Assembly (NCBI RefSeq): GCF_020531985.1
Contig: NZ_JAJAVQ010000002.1
Span: forward strand, 496,001-560,000
Reading direction: 5' to 3'
Length of the DNA stretch: 64,000 nt
Source of the DNA: Rheinheimera aquimaris
Lineage (GTDB): Bacteria > Pseudomonadota > Gammaproteobacteria > Enterobacterales > Alteromonadaceae
Shown piece after piece: positions 38,506 through 48,742 of this stretch. The translations under genes were made by a program, and so were the position numbers. Position 1 is the stretch's first letter; each line of letters starts with the position of its first letter. The notes under the pieces are model-generated. The model was not told where the DNA came from and did not search any database. It worked only from the letters and a program-made list of their open reading frames with translations.

Positions 38506-38764
38506 TGTCATTATGCTGGTGTTTGCAATGATAAGCATTGCACTGTTGCTAAACCTGTGGCGGTTGCTGCGGGGGCCCAGCCTGCCAGACCGGATTCTGG
38601 CGCTGGATACCATGTATATAAATAGTATTGCATTGATCATTTTGTATGGTCTGCTGATGGGCTCGCCGTTGTATTTTGAGGCCGCGCTGCTTATTGCTAT
38701 GCTGGGGTTTGTCAGTACTGTCGCCGTTTGTAAGTTCTTATTACGCGGCGACATTATCGAGTAG
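38495..38764 (+). CDS. mrpF: Mrp Na+/H+ antiporter subunit F
   Basis: An 89-residue protein of three transmembrane helices. The segment RGPSLPDRILALDTMYIN is the MrpF hallmark. It starts inside mrpE, with AAAGGAG 7 bp before the ATG, and ends 9 bp before mrpG. Confidence 0.93.
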   Translation: MLDNVIMLVFAMISIALLLNLWRLLRGPSLPDRILALDTMYINSIALIILYGLLMGSPLYFEAALLIAMLGFVSTVAVCKFLLRGDIIE

Positions 38765-38773
38765 GAGAGTACT

Positions 38774-39136
38774 ATGCAACACTGGATGGAATGGGCAATT
38801 GCGTTTTTTCTGCTACTGGGCGGCAGCTTTGTGCTGATAGGGTCTATCGGTCTGACCAGGATGCCTGACTTTTTTATGCGTCTGCACGGGCCGACCAAAG
38901 CCACTACGCTTGGTATGGGCGGCATACTGCTGGGGTCAATTTTTTTCTTCAGCCTGACCGGAGATGTCAGTATCCACGAACTGTTGATTACTATTTTTCT
39001 GCTGATTACTGCACCAATCAGTGCTCATATGCTGATCAAAACGGCGTTACACCATAAACTGACTGCGATCAGCAAAACCCGTGGTCTGGATAAAATACCC
39101 CCTGCGCAGGTGAAAGCGCATGATAGGAATGTGTAA
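38774..39136 (+). CDS. mrpG: Mrp Na+/H+ antiporter subunit G
   Basis: A 120-residue protein with three helices; the segment LTRMPDFFMRLHGPTKATTL is diagnostic of MrpG/PhaG. It is the last gene of the operon. It is convergent with ptsO (41 bp between stops) and I see no clear terminator hairpin in that gap. A GGAGAG site precedes the ATG. Confidence 0.93.
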   Translation: MQHWMEWAIAFFLLLGGSFVLIGSIGLTRMPDFFMRLHGPTKATTLGMGGILLGSIFFFSLTGDVSIHELLITIFLLITAPISAHMLIKTALHHKLTAISKTRGLDKIPPAQVKAHDRNV

Positions 39137-39177
39137 TTACGTATTTAATGACGATCTGGAAAAGGCTGTGATCGTAA

Positions 39178-39447
39178 CTAGTTTTCGTCGAAGCCGTTTT
39201 TAATAAGATCGGCGACAGCTCGTAGCGCCTGTGTGGCGTCTTCACCATCTGCACAAACCAGCAGTGTCTTGCCTTTGCTACTAGCCAGCATCAGCAGTGC
39301 CAGCACACTGCTAGCGTCGGCTGTCTTATCTTCCTGCACCAGTTCAATTTTGGCCTGAAACTGCTGACATAATTGTGCCAGCTTGGTGGCTGCACGGGCA
39401 TGCAACCCGAGTTGATTTACAATAGTGACTTCTTCACTGCACTTCAT
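39178..39447 (-). CDS. ptsO: Nitrogen PTS phosphocarrier NPr
   Basis: An 89-residue HPr-fold protein. The phosphorylated histidine is His16 in LGLHARAA, and the following helix has the expected form. It relays phosphate from PtsP (EI-Ntr) to PtsN in the nitrogen-related PTS, which adjusts K+ transport and other processes to nitrogen and carbon state. The start overlaps the rapZ stop (TAATG). It is the last gene of the kdsD-to-ptsO cluster. Confidence 0.95.
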   Translation of the reverse strand: MKCSEEVTIVNQLGLHARAATKLAQLCQQFQAKIELVQEDKTADASSVLALLMLASSKGKTLLVCADGEDATQALRAVADLIKNGFDEN

Positions 39448-40310
39448 TAGCTTGCTCTGCCATGATGGCGTACCAACTCACGATGGCGTGTTTGCACATC
39501 GTCTCTTAAGTTGCGGTAACTTTCAGCCAGGCTTTCAACGATATAGACCGAACGGTGTTGGCCGCCAGTACAGCCTATTGCAATTGTCAAATAGCTGCGA
39601 TTGTTACGTTCCAGATGCGGTAGCCAGGTACTGATAAAACTGTTTATCTGCCAGATATACTTGGCGACTACCGGTTCGGATGCCAGATAGTCTTTGACCG
39701 GTTGGTCCAGCCCGGTCAGGGGCTTTAAATCCGGCTCCCAATGCGGATTGGGCAGGAAACGGGCATCAAATACAAAATCGGCATCTTTAGGGATACCATA
39801 TTTAAAGCCAAAGGATTCAAACAGTATAACCAGACGGCCGGTTTTCTGACCCAGAATACGTTCACGCAGCTGTTCTGCCAGCTGGTACACATTTAACTCA
39901 GTAGTATCAATATACAAGTCAGCCCGACTGGATATCGGGTCAAGTAATTGCTGCTCGCGCGATATCGCATCGTCCAGTGACATCGCTTGATGGGATAACG
40001 GGTGCAAGCGACGCGTTTCGCTGAAACGTTTAATTAAACTGGCATGATCGGCGTCCAGATACAAAATAGTTAAATCCAGCTTGCGTGGCAGATAGGACAG
40101 GATCTCAGCCAGCTCATCCGGGTCTTGCGGCAGATTTCGTACATCAATACTGACAGCAACGCGCTCGTACTGTCCCATAACTGTGGTGGCCAGCGTTGGC
40201 AGTAAATTAACAGGGATATTATCTACACAGTAGTAGCCGAGGTCTTCCATCACACGTAAGGCAACAGATTTGCCTGAACCGGAACGACCACTAACTACCA
40301 ACAGCTTCAT
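39447..40310 (-). CDS. rapZ: RNase adapter protein RapZ
   Basis: A 287-residue P-loop protein (YvcJ/RapZ family). Walker A is GRSGSGKS (8-15). The C-terminal domain contains IGCTGGQHRSVYIVE, typical for RapZ. In E. coli it binds GlcN6P-related small RNAs and guides RNase E to degrade GlmZ, tuning GlmS and thus amino-sugar supply. It overlaps both ptsN (ATGA) and ptsO. Confidence 0.95.
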   Translation of the reverse strand: MKLLVVSGRSGSGKSVALRVMEDLGYYCVDNIPVNLLPTLATTVMGQYERVAVSIDVRNLPQDPDELAEILSYLPRKLDLTILYLDADHASLIKRFSETRRLHPLSHQAMSLDDAISREQQLLDPISSRADLYIDTTELNVYQLAEQLRERILGQKTGRLVILFESFGFKYGIPKDADFVFDARFLPNPHWEPDLKPLTGLDQPVKDYLASEPVVAKYIWQINSFISTWLPHLERNNRSYLTIAIGCTGGQHRSVYIVESLAESYRNLRDDVQTRHRELVRHHGRAS

Positions 40311-40780
40311 TTTGCTGTTTCCATTGAGCTGTAGTCGACCAGCAACTGGTATAACTGCTGGTTTGTTTCAGCATGGCGGATTTTCTTGGTTAGCTCTTTC
40401 TGGCTCAATAGTTTGGCGATGCCTGCCAGTGTACTTAAATGAGCCTGACACTGATCTTCCGGGATCAGAATAGCGCAGAATATATCGACCGGTTGATTGT
40501 CTATCGCGTCAAACGGAATCGTTTCTTTACTGACTACGAATACTAACACCGGCTGAGTGACAGTTTTGAGTTTGCCATGGGGGATCGCAATGCCGCCACC
40601 TATGCCTGTAGAGCCAAGCTTTTCCCGGGTCATCAGAGCTTCAAGGATGCTGTACTCAGATATGTCTGGCAGGCGCTGATGTGCTAGCTCAGCAATATAT
40701 TCCAGAATACGTTTCTTGCTGTTAAAAAGAACTGCACTTTTAGTGCAGTTCTCGGTAAGCATTGCGGTTAAATTCGTCAT
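40307..40780 (-). CDS. ptsN: Nitrogen PTS EIIA component
   Basis: A 157-residue EIIA-Ntr protein. The phosphorylation site is His68 in GGGIAIPHGK. It receives phosphate from NPr. In its unphosphorylated form, E. coli PtsN regulates KdpD, TrkA and other targets. It lies between hpf (7 bp upstream) and rapZ (overlapping) in the conserved sigma-54 cluster. Confidence 0.95.
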   Translation of the reverse strand: MTNLTAMLTENCTKSAVLFNSKKRILEYIAELAHQRLPDISEYSILEALMTREKLGSTGIGGGIAIPHGKLKTVTQPVLVFVVSKETIPFDAIDNQPVDIFCAILIPEDQCQAHLSTLAGIAKLLSQKELTKKIRHAETNQQLYQLLVDYSSMETAK

Positions 40781-40787
40781 AATCTAA

Positions 40788-41081
40788 TCAGTGTCGGGCT
40801 ATTTTCTCTTTATGCTTAATGACCTGGCGATCTAACTTGTCTATCAACTGGTCTATGGCAGCATACATATTTTCATCTTCAGATACTGCGAATACTTCAG
40901 CACCATTAAGATGCAGCTTAGCTTCAGCAATCTGTTTCAATTTTTCCACGTTTAGGATCACATGTACATTGTTTATATGATCAAAGTGCCTTTCCAGTTT
41001 GGCAAATTTGCTATCTACGTATTGTTTTAAGGCAGTGGTGATTTCAACATGGCGACCGGTCAGATTGATTTGCATAGACAT
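40788..41081 (-). CDS. hpf: Ribosome hibernation promoting factor
   Basis: A 97-residue short-form HPF (LINLTGRHVEIT-like start, here MQINLTGRHVEIT after MS). The positively charged C-terminus is DKLDRQVIKHKEK. It binds the 30S subunit and, with RMF, promotes 100S dimer formation in stationary phase. It lies 20 bp after rpoN in the usual order. Confidence 0.94.
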   Translation of the reverse strand: MSMQINLTGRHVEITTALKQYVDSKFAKLERHFDHINNVHVILNVEKLKQIAEAKLHLNGAEVFAVSEDENMYAAIDQLIDKLDRQVIKHKEKIARH

Positions 41082-41101
41082 ATTCCTTCTTTTAGGCTTA
41101 T

Positions 41102-42589
41102 TTACAGCAAGGTCTTGCGTTGATTTGACGGCGGAATATACAGGGACTCACGATACTTAGCGATGGTACGCCGTGCAACGTTAATGCCCTGTTCCATTAG
41201 AATATCGGCCATTTTACTGTCACTAAGCGGTTTGGCCGGATTCTCCGCCGCCACTAATTTCTTAATAAATGCACGAATAGCTGTCGAAGAACATTCTCCA
41301 CCACTTTCTGTACTCACATGGCTGGAAAAGAAGAATTTAAGCTCAAATATACCCCGGGGTGTATGCATATATTTCTGCGTCGTAACTCGCGAAATTGTCG
41401 ATTCATGCATGCCAACCATTTCGGCAACGTCATTTAACACCATAGGCTTCATCGCTTCCTCTCCGTGCTCAAAAAAAGCCTGCTGCTGCTGAACGATACA
41501 ATTTGCCACTTTTAATAACGTTTCGTTGCGGCTTTCCAGGCTTTTCAGAAACCATTTTGCTTCCTGCAGATGAGAGCGGATAAACTGGGTATCTGCGCTA
41601 TTTTTTGCGGTACGCGACATCGCGGCATACTGCTGGTTTATACGTACTTTAGGCATAGCGTCAGGGTTTAGTTCAACCTGCCAACGGCCTTTTACTTTTA
41701 TCACGCTAACGTCCGGAATAACGTATTGTTGCTCTTCACGAATAACGTCAGCGCCTGGGCGGGGGTTAAGGCTATGGATCAGCCGCATGACTTCCCGTAA
41801 CTCGTCTTCTTTCAGTTTAGTCACACGCATCAAAGAACGAAAGTCACGGTTAGCTAAAAGTTCTGTATGGTCGCGGATCATGCTTTGCGCAGCTGACAGA
41901 AAGGGAGTATCTGCGGCAAACTGGCGCAGTTGAACCAGCAAGCACTCCTGAATAGATCTGGCGCCCACACCTACCGGATCAAATAACTGAATACGCTTGA
42001 TAACGGCTTCAACTTCGTCAGCTTCGATATCCTCTATCCCCAGCGACTCCAGGATCTCCTCGCAGCTGATGGTCAACAGGCCATTGTCGTCAATGGCTTC
42101 AATAATAATTTCAGCTATTGCCCGGTCAGTATCCGAGAAGGGCGTAAGCTGCATTTGCCAGCGTAAATAGTCCTGTAATGTTTCACTGGTCTCACCCTGA
42201 TAGACAAAATCTTCATCGCTGCCGCTGTTTCCGGCACTTACCGGCGCTGCACTAACCAAATCATCCCAGTTGTTGTCCAGCGGCAAGTCTTCCTGAATAT
42301 TCTGCTCTGACATCGCTTCACTGCTGTCGGGTTCGCTAGGCTCATAATTGTCGTCAGCTGTCTGTTCTGAGTCGATAGAGTTGGGCGAGGAAGGATCTGA
42401 GGTGTCTTTGGCATCAGCAGAAAAATTGTCGTAGTCGTCTTCGGCTTCCAGCAATGGATTAGCATCCAATGCTTCCTGAATTTCCTGTTGCAACTCAATC
42501 GTCGACAGCTGTAACAAGCGTATAGCCTGCTGCAACTGCGGCGTCATGGTAAGTTGCTGTCCTAAGCGAAGTTGCAAAGAGGGCTTCAT
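41102..42589 (-). CDS. rpoN: RNA polymerase sigma-54 factor
   Basis: A 495-residue sigma factor for nitrogen, flagellar and other enhancer-dependent promoters. The Gln/Leu-rich region I is at the N-terminus ([20 protein letters not shown]), followed by an acidic region II (about 50-115). The core-binding domain, an HTH ([20 protein letters not shown]), and the RpoN box ([12 protein letters not shown]) complete the protein. The acidic region is long but within family range. It lies 52 bp after lptB. Confidence 0.97.
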   Translation of the reverse strand: MKPSLQLRLGQQLTMTPQLQQAIRLLQLSTIELQQEIQEALDANPLLEAEDDYDNFSADAKDTSDPSSPNSIDSEQTADDNYEPSEPDSSEAMSEQNIQEDLPLDNNWDDLVSAAPVSAGNSGSDEDFVYQGETSETLQDYLRWQMQLTPFSDTDRAIAEIIIEAIDDNGLLTISCEEILESLGIEDIEADEVEAVIKRIQLFDPVGVGARSIQECLLVQLRQFAADTPFLSAAQSMIRDHTELLANRDFRSLMRVTKLKEDELREVMRLIHSLNPRPGADVIREEQQYVIPDVSVIKVKGRWQVELNPDAMPKVRINQQYAAMSRTAKNSADTQFIRSHLQEAKWFLKSLESRNETLLKVANCIVQQQQAFFEHGEEAMKPMVLNDVAEMVGMHESTISRVTTQKYMHTPRGIFELKFFFSSHVSTESGGECSSTAIRAFIKKLVAAENPAKPLSDSKMADILMEQGINVARRTIAKYRESLYIPPSNQRKTLL

Positions 42590-42641
42590 CTACTTCTACC
42601 GTTATCCTGCTGAATAATGTGTTGAGATTGTTTTTCGCTAA

Positions 42642-43364
42642 CTATAGCCTGAATTGCTCACCGAGGTATACATCACGGACCTTCTGATTCGCCAATACCT
42701 CTTGCGGTGGTCCCGACGCAATCAGCTCGCCATGACTGACAATATAGGCAATTTCGCAGACATCAAGCGTCTCGCGCACGTTGTGGTCGGTTATTAACAC
42801 TCCAATACCGCGCTGACACAGATGCTGGATAATCTTTTTGATATCCAGCACTGATATTGGATCTACGCCAGCGAAAGGTTCGTCGAGCAGAATAAAAGCC
42901 GGGTCTGCTGCCAGTGCCCTTGCTATCTCTACCCTGCGTCTTTCGCCTCCAGACAAGCTCATGCCCAGACTATGCTTGATATGACCAATATGAAATTCTT
43001 CCAGTAAGTCGTCTGCTATTTCTTCGCGTCTGCTGCCGCTGAGATCTTTGCGTGTTTGTAAAATGGCCAACAGGTTTTCGTATACCGTCAGCTTGCGGAA
43101 GATTGAACTCTCCTGCGGCAGATACCCTATGCCCTGACGGGCCCGGGTATGGATGGGATCGAAGGTGATATCTTTGTCGTTCAGGCTGATATGACCTTTG
43201 TCTGATGGCACCAGACCGACAATCATATAAAAAGTCGTGGTTTTGCCAGCCCCATTGGGCCCGAGCAAACCGACGATCTGACCTGCATTCACTTCAAGGC
43301 TGACATCTTTAACAACTTGCCGGCCTTTGTAACTTTTCGCCAGGTGCGAAGCAACTAACTTCAT
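42642..43364 (-). CDS. lptB: Lipopolysaccharide export ATPase LptB
   Basis: A 240-residue ABC ATPase that powers LPS extraction from the inner membrane by LptB2FG. Walker [11 protein letters not shown]-loop PQESSIF, signature [15 protein letters not shown] and Walker [14 protein letters not shown] are intact. Its start overlaps the lptA stop (ATGA). Confidence 0.97.
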   Translation of the reverse strand: MKLVASHLAKSYKGRQVVKDVSLEVNAGQIVGLLGPNGAGKTTTFYMIVGLVPSDKGHISLNDKDITFDPIHTRARQGIGYLPQESSIFRKLTVYENLLAILQTRKDLSGSRREEIADDLLEEFHIGHIKHSLGMSLSGGERRRVEIARALAADPAFILLDEPFAGVDPISVLDIKKIIQHLCQRGIGVLITDHNVRETLDVCEIAYIVSHGELIASGPPQEVLANQKVRDVYLGEQFRL

Positions 43365-43846
43365 GGATTATTCTTTTCCTCCGGCGTAAAAATCGTTGTT
43401 ACGCGTTTTGATTCGTTACTTTCTGCACTTAGTTGCTGTTTTTCCACGTTATATTTGATAATGGACGCTTTGACAACACTACCGCTCTGCGTCAGCTCTG
43501 CATCCCCGCTCAGCGTCAGAGTGCGGTTTGATGGCTCATACCGCATTTCACTTGCCGTGGCGGTAACCGGTTTACCATCCGCTAATAACTGAGAATAACT
43601 CACGGGTGAACCGGTAGCGATATATACCTCTTTGCCCTTACCCGCACTGGCGTTAATTTCCAGCTGGTCGGCTTTCATCTGTAATGAGCCTTGTGTAATA
43701 ACCACATTATTACGATAAGTCAGGACGTTCTCTTGTACTGAAACCAGATTATCGGCATCGATCTGAATTTGTTGGGTGTAGTCTGGCTGTGCAGCCATCA
43801 CCGCAGAGCTGCTTAGCAGCAGAGCTAAGATAAGATTATTCTTCAT
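43361..43846 (-). CDS. lptA: Lipopolysaccharide periplasmic bridge protein LptA
   Basis: A 161-residue OstA-domain protein forming the periplasmic LPS bridge. Start chosen at 43846: it begins the signal peptide ([18 protein letters not shown]), whereas the longer frame adds seven residues before it. The OstA core ([20 protein letters not shown] through [14 protein letters not shown]) follows. The start lies within the end of lptC. Confidence 0.94.
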   Translation of the reverse strand: MKNNLILALLLSSSAVMAAQPDYTQQIQIDADNLVSVQENVLTYRNNVVITQGSLQMKADQLEINASAGKGKEVYIATGSPVSYSQLLADGKPVTATASEMRYEPSNRTLTLSGDAELTQSGSVVKASIIKYNVEKQQLSAESNESKRVTTIFTPEEKNNP

Positions 43847-44390
43847 TACGATATACCGTCTGCTCATGTTGTACTAACTGGAAAGTTTTGCTGGTCAAGT
43901 CAGCTTTAATGCCGCTACCTTTGATATAAAAGCCTTGTCCCTGAATTAACACTGGTTGGTTGTTTTGTAACTTGTTGTCAGGGAACAGCATTTCCAGCGT
44001 ATCTGTCTCAAGCCAGTCAATAAGCTCATTTTGCTGCAGGCTATCAATTCTGACCTGTTGCTCAAGGATGATTTTATCCTGGGGGAACCATACCGCGTAT
44101 TGACTACTGGCTTGCCAGCTTGGCTGATGATCTTCGTTATACAGGGTATACACTGGCTTTTCAAACTGTGTAAATCCCAGTAGTTCAAAATGTTCAAGTC
44201 GTTGTGCACTGACGCTGTCTACCAGATAGCCATCACTATCAAACAGTCGTCGGGTAATATTCTGTGCAATGTAGTCAGGCATCAGTTCCTGATCGGTTTG
44301 CAAGGCATCATTGCTGTCAGTAGGTTCAAACCAAAGATAAGCAGCGGTGCCGGTTAGTATCAGAACGAGTAAAACCAGTATTTTTCTCAT
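43836..44390 (-). CDS. lptC: LPS export protein LptC
   Basis: A 184-residue single-pass inner-membrane protein: N-terminal anchor (RKILVLLVLILTGTAAYLWF), then a periplasmic beta-jellyroll with LEMLFPDNKLQNNQP, a segment typical of LptC. It links LptB2FG to LptA. It overlaps kdsC (ATGA) upstream and lptA downstream. Confidence 0.94.
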   Translation of the reverse strand: MRKILVLLVLILTGTAAYLWFEPTDSNDALQTDQELMPDYIAQNITRRLFDSDGYLVDSVSAQRLEHFELLGFTQFEKPVYTLYNEDHQPSWQASSQYAVWFPQDKIILEQQVRIDSLQQNELIDWLETDTLEMLFPDNKLQNNQPVLIQGQGFYIKGSGIKADLTSKTFQLVQHEQTVYRNEE

Positions 44391-44941
44391 GTGCTACTGC
44401 CATCAAATAGGCCAAATTTATCCTGACTGATTAACAGCAGGTCGCATAGCTCACGCACTGCCCCAAACCCGCCTGGTATGCTGGTGACAAAATGGGCGTG
44501 TTTGACCAGATAGGGGTGGGCATCGTTTACGGCAACTGCCAACCCGCAATGCTGCATTACAACCCAGTCAGCTAAGTCATCGCCGATGTAGGCAATTTGT
44601 TGTGGCAGAAGTTGCAATTGCTGCTGTAATTCTTCAAACGCAGCAGTTTTATTTTCTTGCCCCTGATAGATATAAGGCACGGTTAATGATGTCATCCGTT
44701 GCTGCACTATGGCTGAATTTCTACCGGTAATCACCGCCACCTCTACACCGGCCTGGCGTAGTGCTTTAATGCCATAACCGTCCCGGGTATGGAAGGCTTT
44801 AAGCTCTTCTGCGTTATTACCCAGATAAATGCGTCCGTCAGAAAACACACCGTCAACATCGCAGATTAATAGCTTAATGTCGCGGGCCCGACGCACAATA
44901 TCGTTACTTACTGGGGTGTAAAGGCTGTTAAAAAGTGACAT
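44387..44941 (-). CDS. kdsC: 3-deoxy-D-manno-octulosonate 8-phosphate phosphatase
   Basis: A 184-residue HAD-superfamily C0 phosphatase, releasing Kdo from Kdo-8-phosphate for the LPS inner core. HAD motif I is LLICDVDGVFSDG. Motif II/III positions include VAVITGRNS and IAYIGDDLADW. It is preceded immediately by kdsD, with no gap. Confidence 0.96.
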   Translation of the reverse strand: MSLFNSLYTPVSNDIVRRARDIKLLICDVDGVFSDGRIYLGNNAEELKAFHTRDGYGIKALRQAGVEVAVITGRNSAIVQQRMTSLTVPYIYQGQENKTAAFEELQQQLQLLPQQIAYIGDDLADWVVMQHCGLAVAVNDAHPYLVKHAHFVTSIPGGFGAVRELCDLLLISQDKFGLFDGSST

Positions 44942-45910
44942 TTATAATACCCCGGCCCGCAGCAGATCGTGCATATTCATTGCACCGACAGGTTTGCCGG
45001 CATCGTCGATAATAATCAGTCCGTTAATTTTCTTCTGCTGCATTATCTGCAGCGCCTCAGCGGCTAATTGTTGTGCCTGTGCCGTGATACAGTTTCGTGT
45101 CATAACATCGGCGATTTGGTTGCTATGGATATCATAGCGCTGGTCCAGAATACGGCGCAGGTCGCCATCGGTAAATACGCCAGCCATTTTGCCTTGCTCG
45201 TCAACAACGGCTGTCATACCCAAGCCTTTTTTTGAGATTTCCAGCAAGGCATCTTTAATTGTCGCACTGTACAACACTGTCGGCACCTGCTCGCCGGTGT
45301 GCATAATATCTTCCAGGCGCAATAACAACTTACGCCCCAGGCTGCCACCAGGATGTGATAGCGCAAAGTCATCGGCAGAAAAGCCTCTGGCGTCGAGCAG
45401 CGCGACTGCCAGCGCGTCACCCATGGCCAGTGTCGCCGTGGTACTGGCTGTCGGTGCTAAGCCTAGTGGGCAGGCTTCTTGTTCAACTTTGACACACAAG
45501 TGAGCGTCAGCCAGCTTGGCAAGGGTAGACGCCGGGTTACCTGTCATGGCAATCAGCTTGATACCCAGTCTTTTGATAACCGGCATTATGGTCAGAACTT
45601 CAGCGGTTTCACCGGAGTTCGAAATAGCAATGACGATGTCAGCTGCGGACAACATACCAAGGTCACCGTGACTGGCCTCACCCGGGTGAACAAAAAAAGC
45701 CGGAGTACCGGTAGAGGCCAGTGTCGCTGCTATTTTGCTGCCAATATGACCCGATTTCCCCATGCCGGTGACAATGGTCTTGCCGGCGCTGTCAAAAATC
45801 AGCTGACATGCCAGATTAAAATCGGCATCCAGATATTGTTTTAGTTGTTCAACGGCAGCTGCCTCGATTTTGATTACTTCTGCCGCCCGGATTGTAAAAT
45901 CAATTGTCAT
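44942..45910 (-). CDS. kdsD: Arabinose-5-phosphate isomerase (Kdo pathway)
   Basis: A 322-residue enzyme making D-arabinose-5-phosphate from ribulose-5-phosphate, the first step of Kdo synthesis. It has an N-terminal SIS isomerase domain (VTGMGKSGHIGSKIAATLASTG-type, with TGMGKSGHIG) and a C-terminal CBS pair (about 205-320, with GVFTDGDLRRI). It lies 16 bp after yrbG. Confidence 0.96.
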   Translation of the reverse strand: MTIDFTIRAAEVIKIEAAAVEQLKQYLDADFNLACQLIFDSAGKTIVTGMGKSGHIGSKIAATLASTGTPAFFVHPGEASHGDLGMLSAADIVIAISNSGETAEVLTIMPVIKRLGIKLIAMTGNPASTLAKLADAHLCVKVEQEACPLGLAPTASTTATLAMGDALAVALLDARGFSADDFALSHPGGSLGRKLLLRLEDIMHTGEQVPTVLYSATIKDALLEISKKGLGMTAVVDEQGKMAGVFTDGDLRRILDQRYDIHSNQIADVMTRNCITAQAQQLAAEALQIMQQKKINGLIIIDDAGKPVGAMNMHDLLRAGVL

Positions 45911-45926
45911 ATTTTAGCCCCGGCGT

Positions 45927-46904
45927 TTACTGCGACATCGTGTTGAACAGCAGATACTGATAACCAACAAAGCCGCATAACAGCAAGGCACCCTCTATAC
46001 GATTAATGCGTTGGCCTTTACCTATACGCAGAGACATCAGTAACATCGCAAGCGTTGCAGCGATCATCACATAGCTATCCCGGCTACCGGCCATGGGATC
46101 CAGCGAGTCGGGGCCAATAACGGCACCTAAGCCTAATACCGCCAGAATATTAAAAATATTGGAGCCGATAATATTGCCAAGCGCCAGGTCATCCTCACCT
46201 TTGAAGATGCCAATAATGCTGGCGGCGAGTTCTGGCAGGCTGGTGCCGATAGCGATAATAGTCAGGCCTATTACCAAGTCACTTATGCCAGCATAACGGG
46301 CGATTGTGACAGCGCCATGCACCAGTAACTGCGAGCTGGCAAGCAGAAGCAGTAAACCTATTACCACCCAAACTACCGCGCGCAGCAGTGAAATTTGCTC
46401 TGGCATTTCGCTGTTAATCTCAGCAATTAACGGATCATCGGCGTCGGCATGCTTACCCCAGTACACCAACAGACAAATAAAGCCGGTGAACGCTACGAGC
46501 AGCAGCACACCTTCGGTGCGGGTTAACATATCATCGCTGATAAAGTAATAACCAAGCAGGGTACAAGCAAACAGTAATGGATACTCGCGTTTTAAGGTAA
46601 GCGAAGATACCAGTATCGGTTTGAGCAACGCGGCTGCGCCTATGACCAGCAAGATATTGGTAATATTAGAGCCTAATGCATTGCCAACGGACGTATCAAG
46701 CCGGCCTTGCCAGGCCGCACTGGCTGAAACCAGCATCTCTGGTGCGGAAGAGCCCATCGCTACAATTGTAAGGCCGATAATCATCGGAGAAATACCTGCG
46801 GTCCGGGCAACAGATGATGCACCGAACACAAAGCGGTCGGCGCTCCAGATCAGCAAAATCAGGCCAACCAACACAAAAATCACGGCTAATAACAAGGGTG
46901 ACAA
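45927..46904 (-). CDS. yrbG: Calcium/sodium antiporter (YrbG-like)
   Basis: A 325-residue cation exchanger with two inverted repeats of five helices. The alpha-repeats are visible: SSAPEMLVSASAAWQGR and GTSLPELAASIIGIFKG, each followed by GNxxGSNI-type sequence (GNALGSNITNI and GNIIGSNIFNI). The reading frame opens with TTG at 46904, preceded by GGGGA about 8 bp upstream; no ATG lies nearby in frame, so a non-ATG start is likely. First gene of the minus-strand cluster, divergent from mlaF. Confidence 0.9.
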   Translation of the reverse strand: MSPLLLAVIFVLVGLILLIWSADRFVFGASSVARTAGISPMIIGLTIVAMGSSAPEMLVSASAAWQGRLDTSVGNALGSNITNILLVIGAAALLKPILVSSLTLKREYPLLFACTLLGYYFISDDMLTRTEGVLLLVAFTGFICLLVYWGKHADADDPLIAEINSEMPEQISLLRAVVWVVIGLLLLLASSQLLVHGAVTIARYAGISDLVIGLTIIAIGTSLPELAASIIGIFKGEDDLALGNIIGSNIFNILAVLGLGAVIGPDSLDPMAGSRDSYVMIAATLAMLLMSLRIGKGQRINRIEGALLLCGFVGYQYLLFNTMSQ

Positions 46905-47078
46905 AATTTTTTCCCCAAATGCGCTGTCGAATCAGAGATTATTTTCCAGTTTATTGACTGTAATTGCAAAAAAAGCTGCGGTTTATCTAACGTAGCGAAT
47001 TTTTAGCACAGTTTGTTACGATTTTTTGTAACGACTTTAGCGATGAAGCCGTTTACAATAATACAACCTTGGCAGCAG

Positions 47079-47084
47079 TATAAT
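47079..47084 (+). promoter_or_regulatory. Candidate -10 box for the mla operon
   Basis: A consensus TATAAT lies about 75 bp before the proposed mlaF start. No good -35 element lies 16-18 bp upstream; a TTTACA is present but 21 bp away. The inverted repeat ACATAC-AA-GTATGT follows directly at about 47089-47102. Confidence 0.35.
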
Positions 47085-47158
47085 TGAAAACATACAAGTA
47101 TGTATGTATATTGCAAACCTGTTTCAGCGAAGCCTGCCGTAAGGCAAAGAGAGTGAAT

Positions 47159-47962
47159 TTGTCAGAAACATTGATTGATATTCAGCAATTGACGTTCAGT
47201 CGCGGCGAAAGAGTGATTTACCGGGACCTGAATATGCAGTTCGCGCGTGGTAAAGTGACAGCCATTATGGGGCCAAGCGGTATTGGTAAAACTACACTAC
47301 TGAGGCTTATTGGCGGACAGTTGAAACCGGACAGTGGCAAAATTCTGTTCGGCGGGCAGGACATTCCGCAGCTGTCGCGCCACGCACTGTATCAGGCAAG
47401 AAAACGCATGAGCATGCTGTTTCAAAGCGGTGCTCTGTTTACCGAAATGTCAGTGTTTGACAATGTCGCCTTTCCTATTCGTGAACACACCCGCTTACCA
47501 GAGTCGCTTATCCGTCTGATTGTATTAATGAAACTTGAAGCGGTAGGGTTGCGGGGCGCACGGGAACTTATGCCGGCGGAATTATCTGGTGGTATGGCCA
47601 GGCGCGCCGCACTGGCCCGGGCAATAGCACTGGATCCGGAGCTTATTATGTATGACGAGCCCTTTGCCGGCCAAGACCCTATCTCTATGGGCGTTATTGT
47701 TCGTCTTATCCGCTCGCTGAACAATGCTCTGGGGTTAACGTCTGTCGTGGTATCGCATGACGTAACAGAAGTAATGAGCATTGCCGATTATGTCTATGTC
47801 GTGGCAGAGCAGAGCGTTATCGGCCATGGTACACCAGAGCAGCTGAGGCAAAGTGACTCGCCGCTGGTGCAACAATTTCTACAGGGCGAAGCTGACGGTG
47901 CCGTGCCGTTTCATTATAAAGCGGCGCCTTATGAGACAGAATTAATGGAGTTAGCCAGGTGA
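47159..47962 (+). CDS. mlaF: Phospholipid ABC transporter ATP-binding protein MlaF
   Basis: ATPase of the Mla system, which keeps the outer leaflet free of phospholipid. Walker [10 protein letters not shown], signature [15 protein letters not shown] and Walker [13 protein letters not shown] are intact. The longest frame starts at an ATG at 47084, but those extra 25 residues are unlike MlaF. I place the start at TTG 47159, giving 267 residues, close to the E. coli length, with AGAGAG 5 bp upstream; GTG 47153 is the alternative. The stop overlaps the mlaE GTG start. Confidence 0.92.
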   Translation: MSETLIDIQQLTFSRGERVIYRDLNMQFARGKVTAIMGPSGIGKTTLLRLIGGQLKPDSGKILFGGQDIPQLSRHALYQARKRMSMLFQSGALFTEMSVFDNVAFPIREHTRLPESLIRLIVLMKLEAVGLRGARELMPAELSGGMARRAALARAIALDPELIMYDEPFAGQDPISMGVIVRLIRSLNNALGLTSVVVSHDVTEVMSIADYVYVVAEQSVIGHGTPEQLRQSDSPLVQQFLQGEADGAVPFHYKAAPYETELMELAR

Positions 47963-48741
47963 TCGCCAATAAGTTACAACAGCTTGGTGCCGCTACCATA
48001 AACAGTATTACCGGCTTTGGCCGCGCAGGCCTGATGCTATTCGGTGCTTTGCTTGGTAAGCCGGATTTCCGTAAAGGATTTCCACTGCTGGTTAAGCAGC
48101 TGTATGTTATCGGGGTTTTGTCGCTACTGATCATACTGGTGTCCGGCTTGTTTATCGGCATGGTGCTGGCATTGCAAGGGTATACTGTATTGGTCAAGTT
48201 TGGTGCAGAACAAATGCTGGGACCTCTGGTTGCGCTTAGTTTATTGCGCGAGCTTGGCCCTGTAGTTGCCGCCTTGCTGTTTGCCGGTCGTGCCGGTAGC
48301 GCCTTGACAGCAGAAATCGGTTTGATGAAAGCGACTGAGCAACTATCCAGTATGGAAATGATGGCCGTTGATCCCTTAAGACGAATTATTGCGCCGCGTT
48401 TCTGGGCCGGTGTCATCAGTTTACCTATGTTGGCAATCATTTTTACCGCCGTGGGGATTTTGGGCGGACATCTGGTCGGTGTCGATTGGCTTGGCGTTGA
48501 CCAGGGCAGTTTCTGGTCTGCAATGCAGGCTAACGTCGATTTATATCAGGACGTATTTAACGGCATCATAAAAAGCGTGGTCTTTGCGCTTATTGTTATC
48601 TGGATCGCTCTACACAAAGGCTATGACGCTGTACCTACATCAGAAGGTATCAGTGCAGCAACCACGCAAACCGTTGTTACGGCATCACTGGCAGTGCTCG
48701 GGTTTGATTTTATTTTAACGGCAATAATGTTTGGTGGATAA
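47959..48741 (+). CDS. mlaE: Phospholipid ABC transporter permease MlaE
   Basis: A 260-residue permease of the MlaE/YrbE family with about five membrane helices. Signature segments are LREELGPV-type (here [20 protein letters not shown]) and [24 protein letters not shown] start overlaps the mlaF stop, indicating coupled translation. Confidence 0.95.
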   Translation: MIANKLQQLGAATINSITGFGRAGLMLFGALLGKPDFRKGFPLLVKQLYVIGVLSLLIILVSGLFIGMVLALQGYTVLVKFGAEQMLGPLVALSLLRELGPVVAALLFAGRAGSALTAEIGLMKATEQLSSMEMMAVDPLRRIIAPRFWAGVISLPMLAIIFTAVGILGGHLVGVDWLGVDQGSFWSAMQANVDLYQDVFNGIIKSVVFALIVIWIALHKGYDAVPTSEGISAATTQTVVTASLAVLGFDFILTAIMFGG

Positions 48742-48742
48742 C

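Noticed and set aside
47052..47084. TTTACA/TATAAT as a full mlaF promoter
   Set aside because: Spacing is 21 bp, too long; only the -10 is listed, at low confidence.
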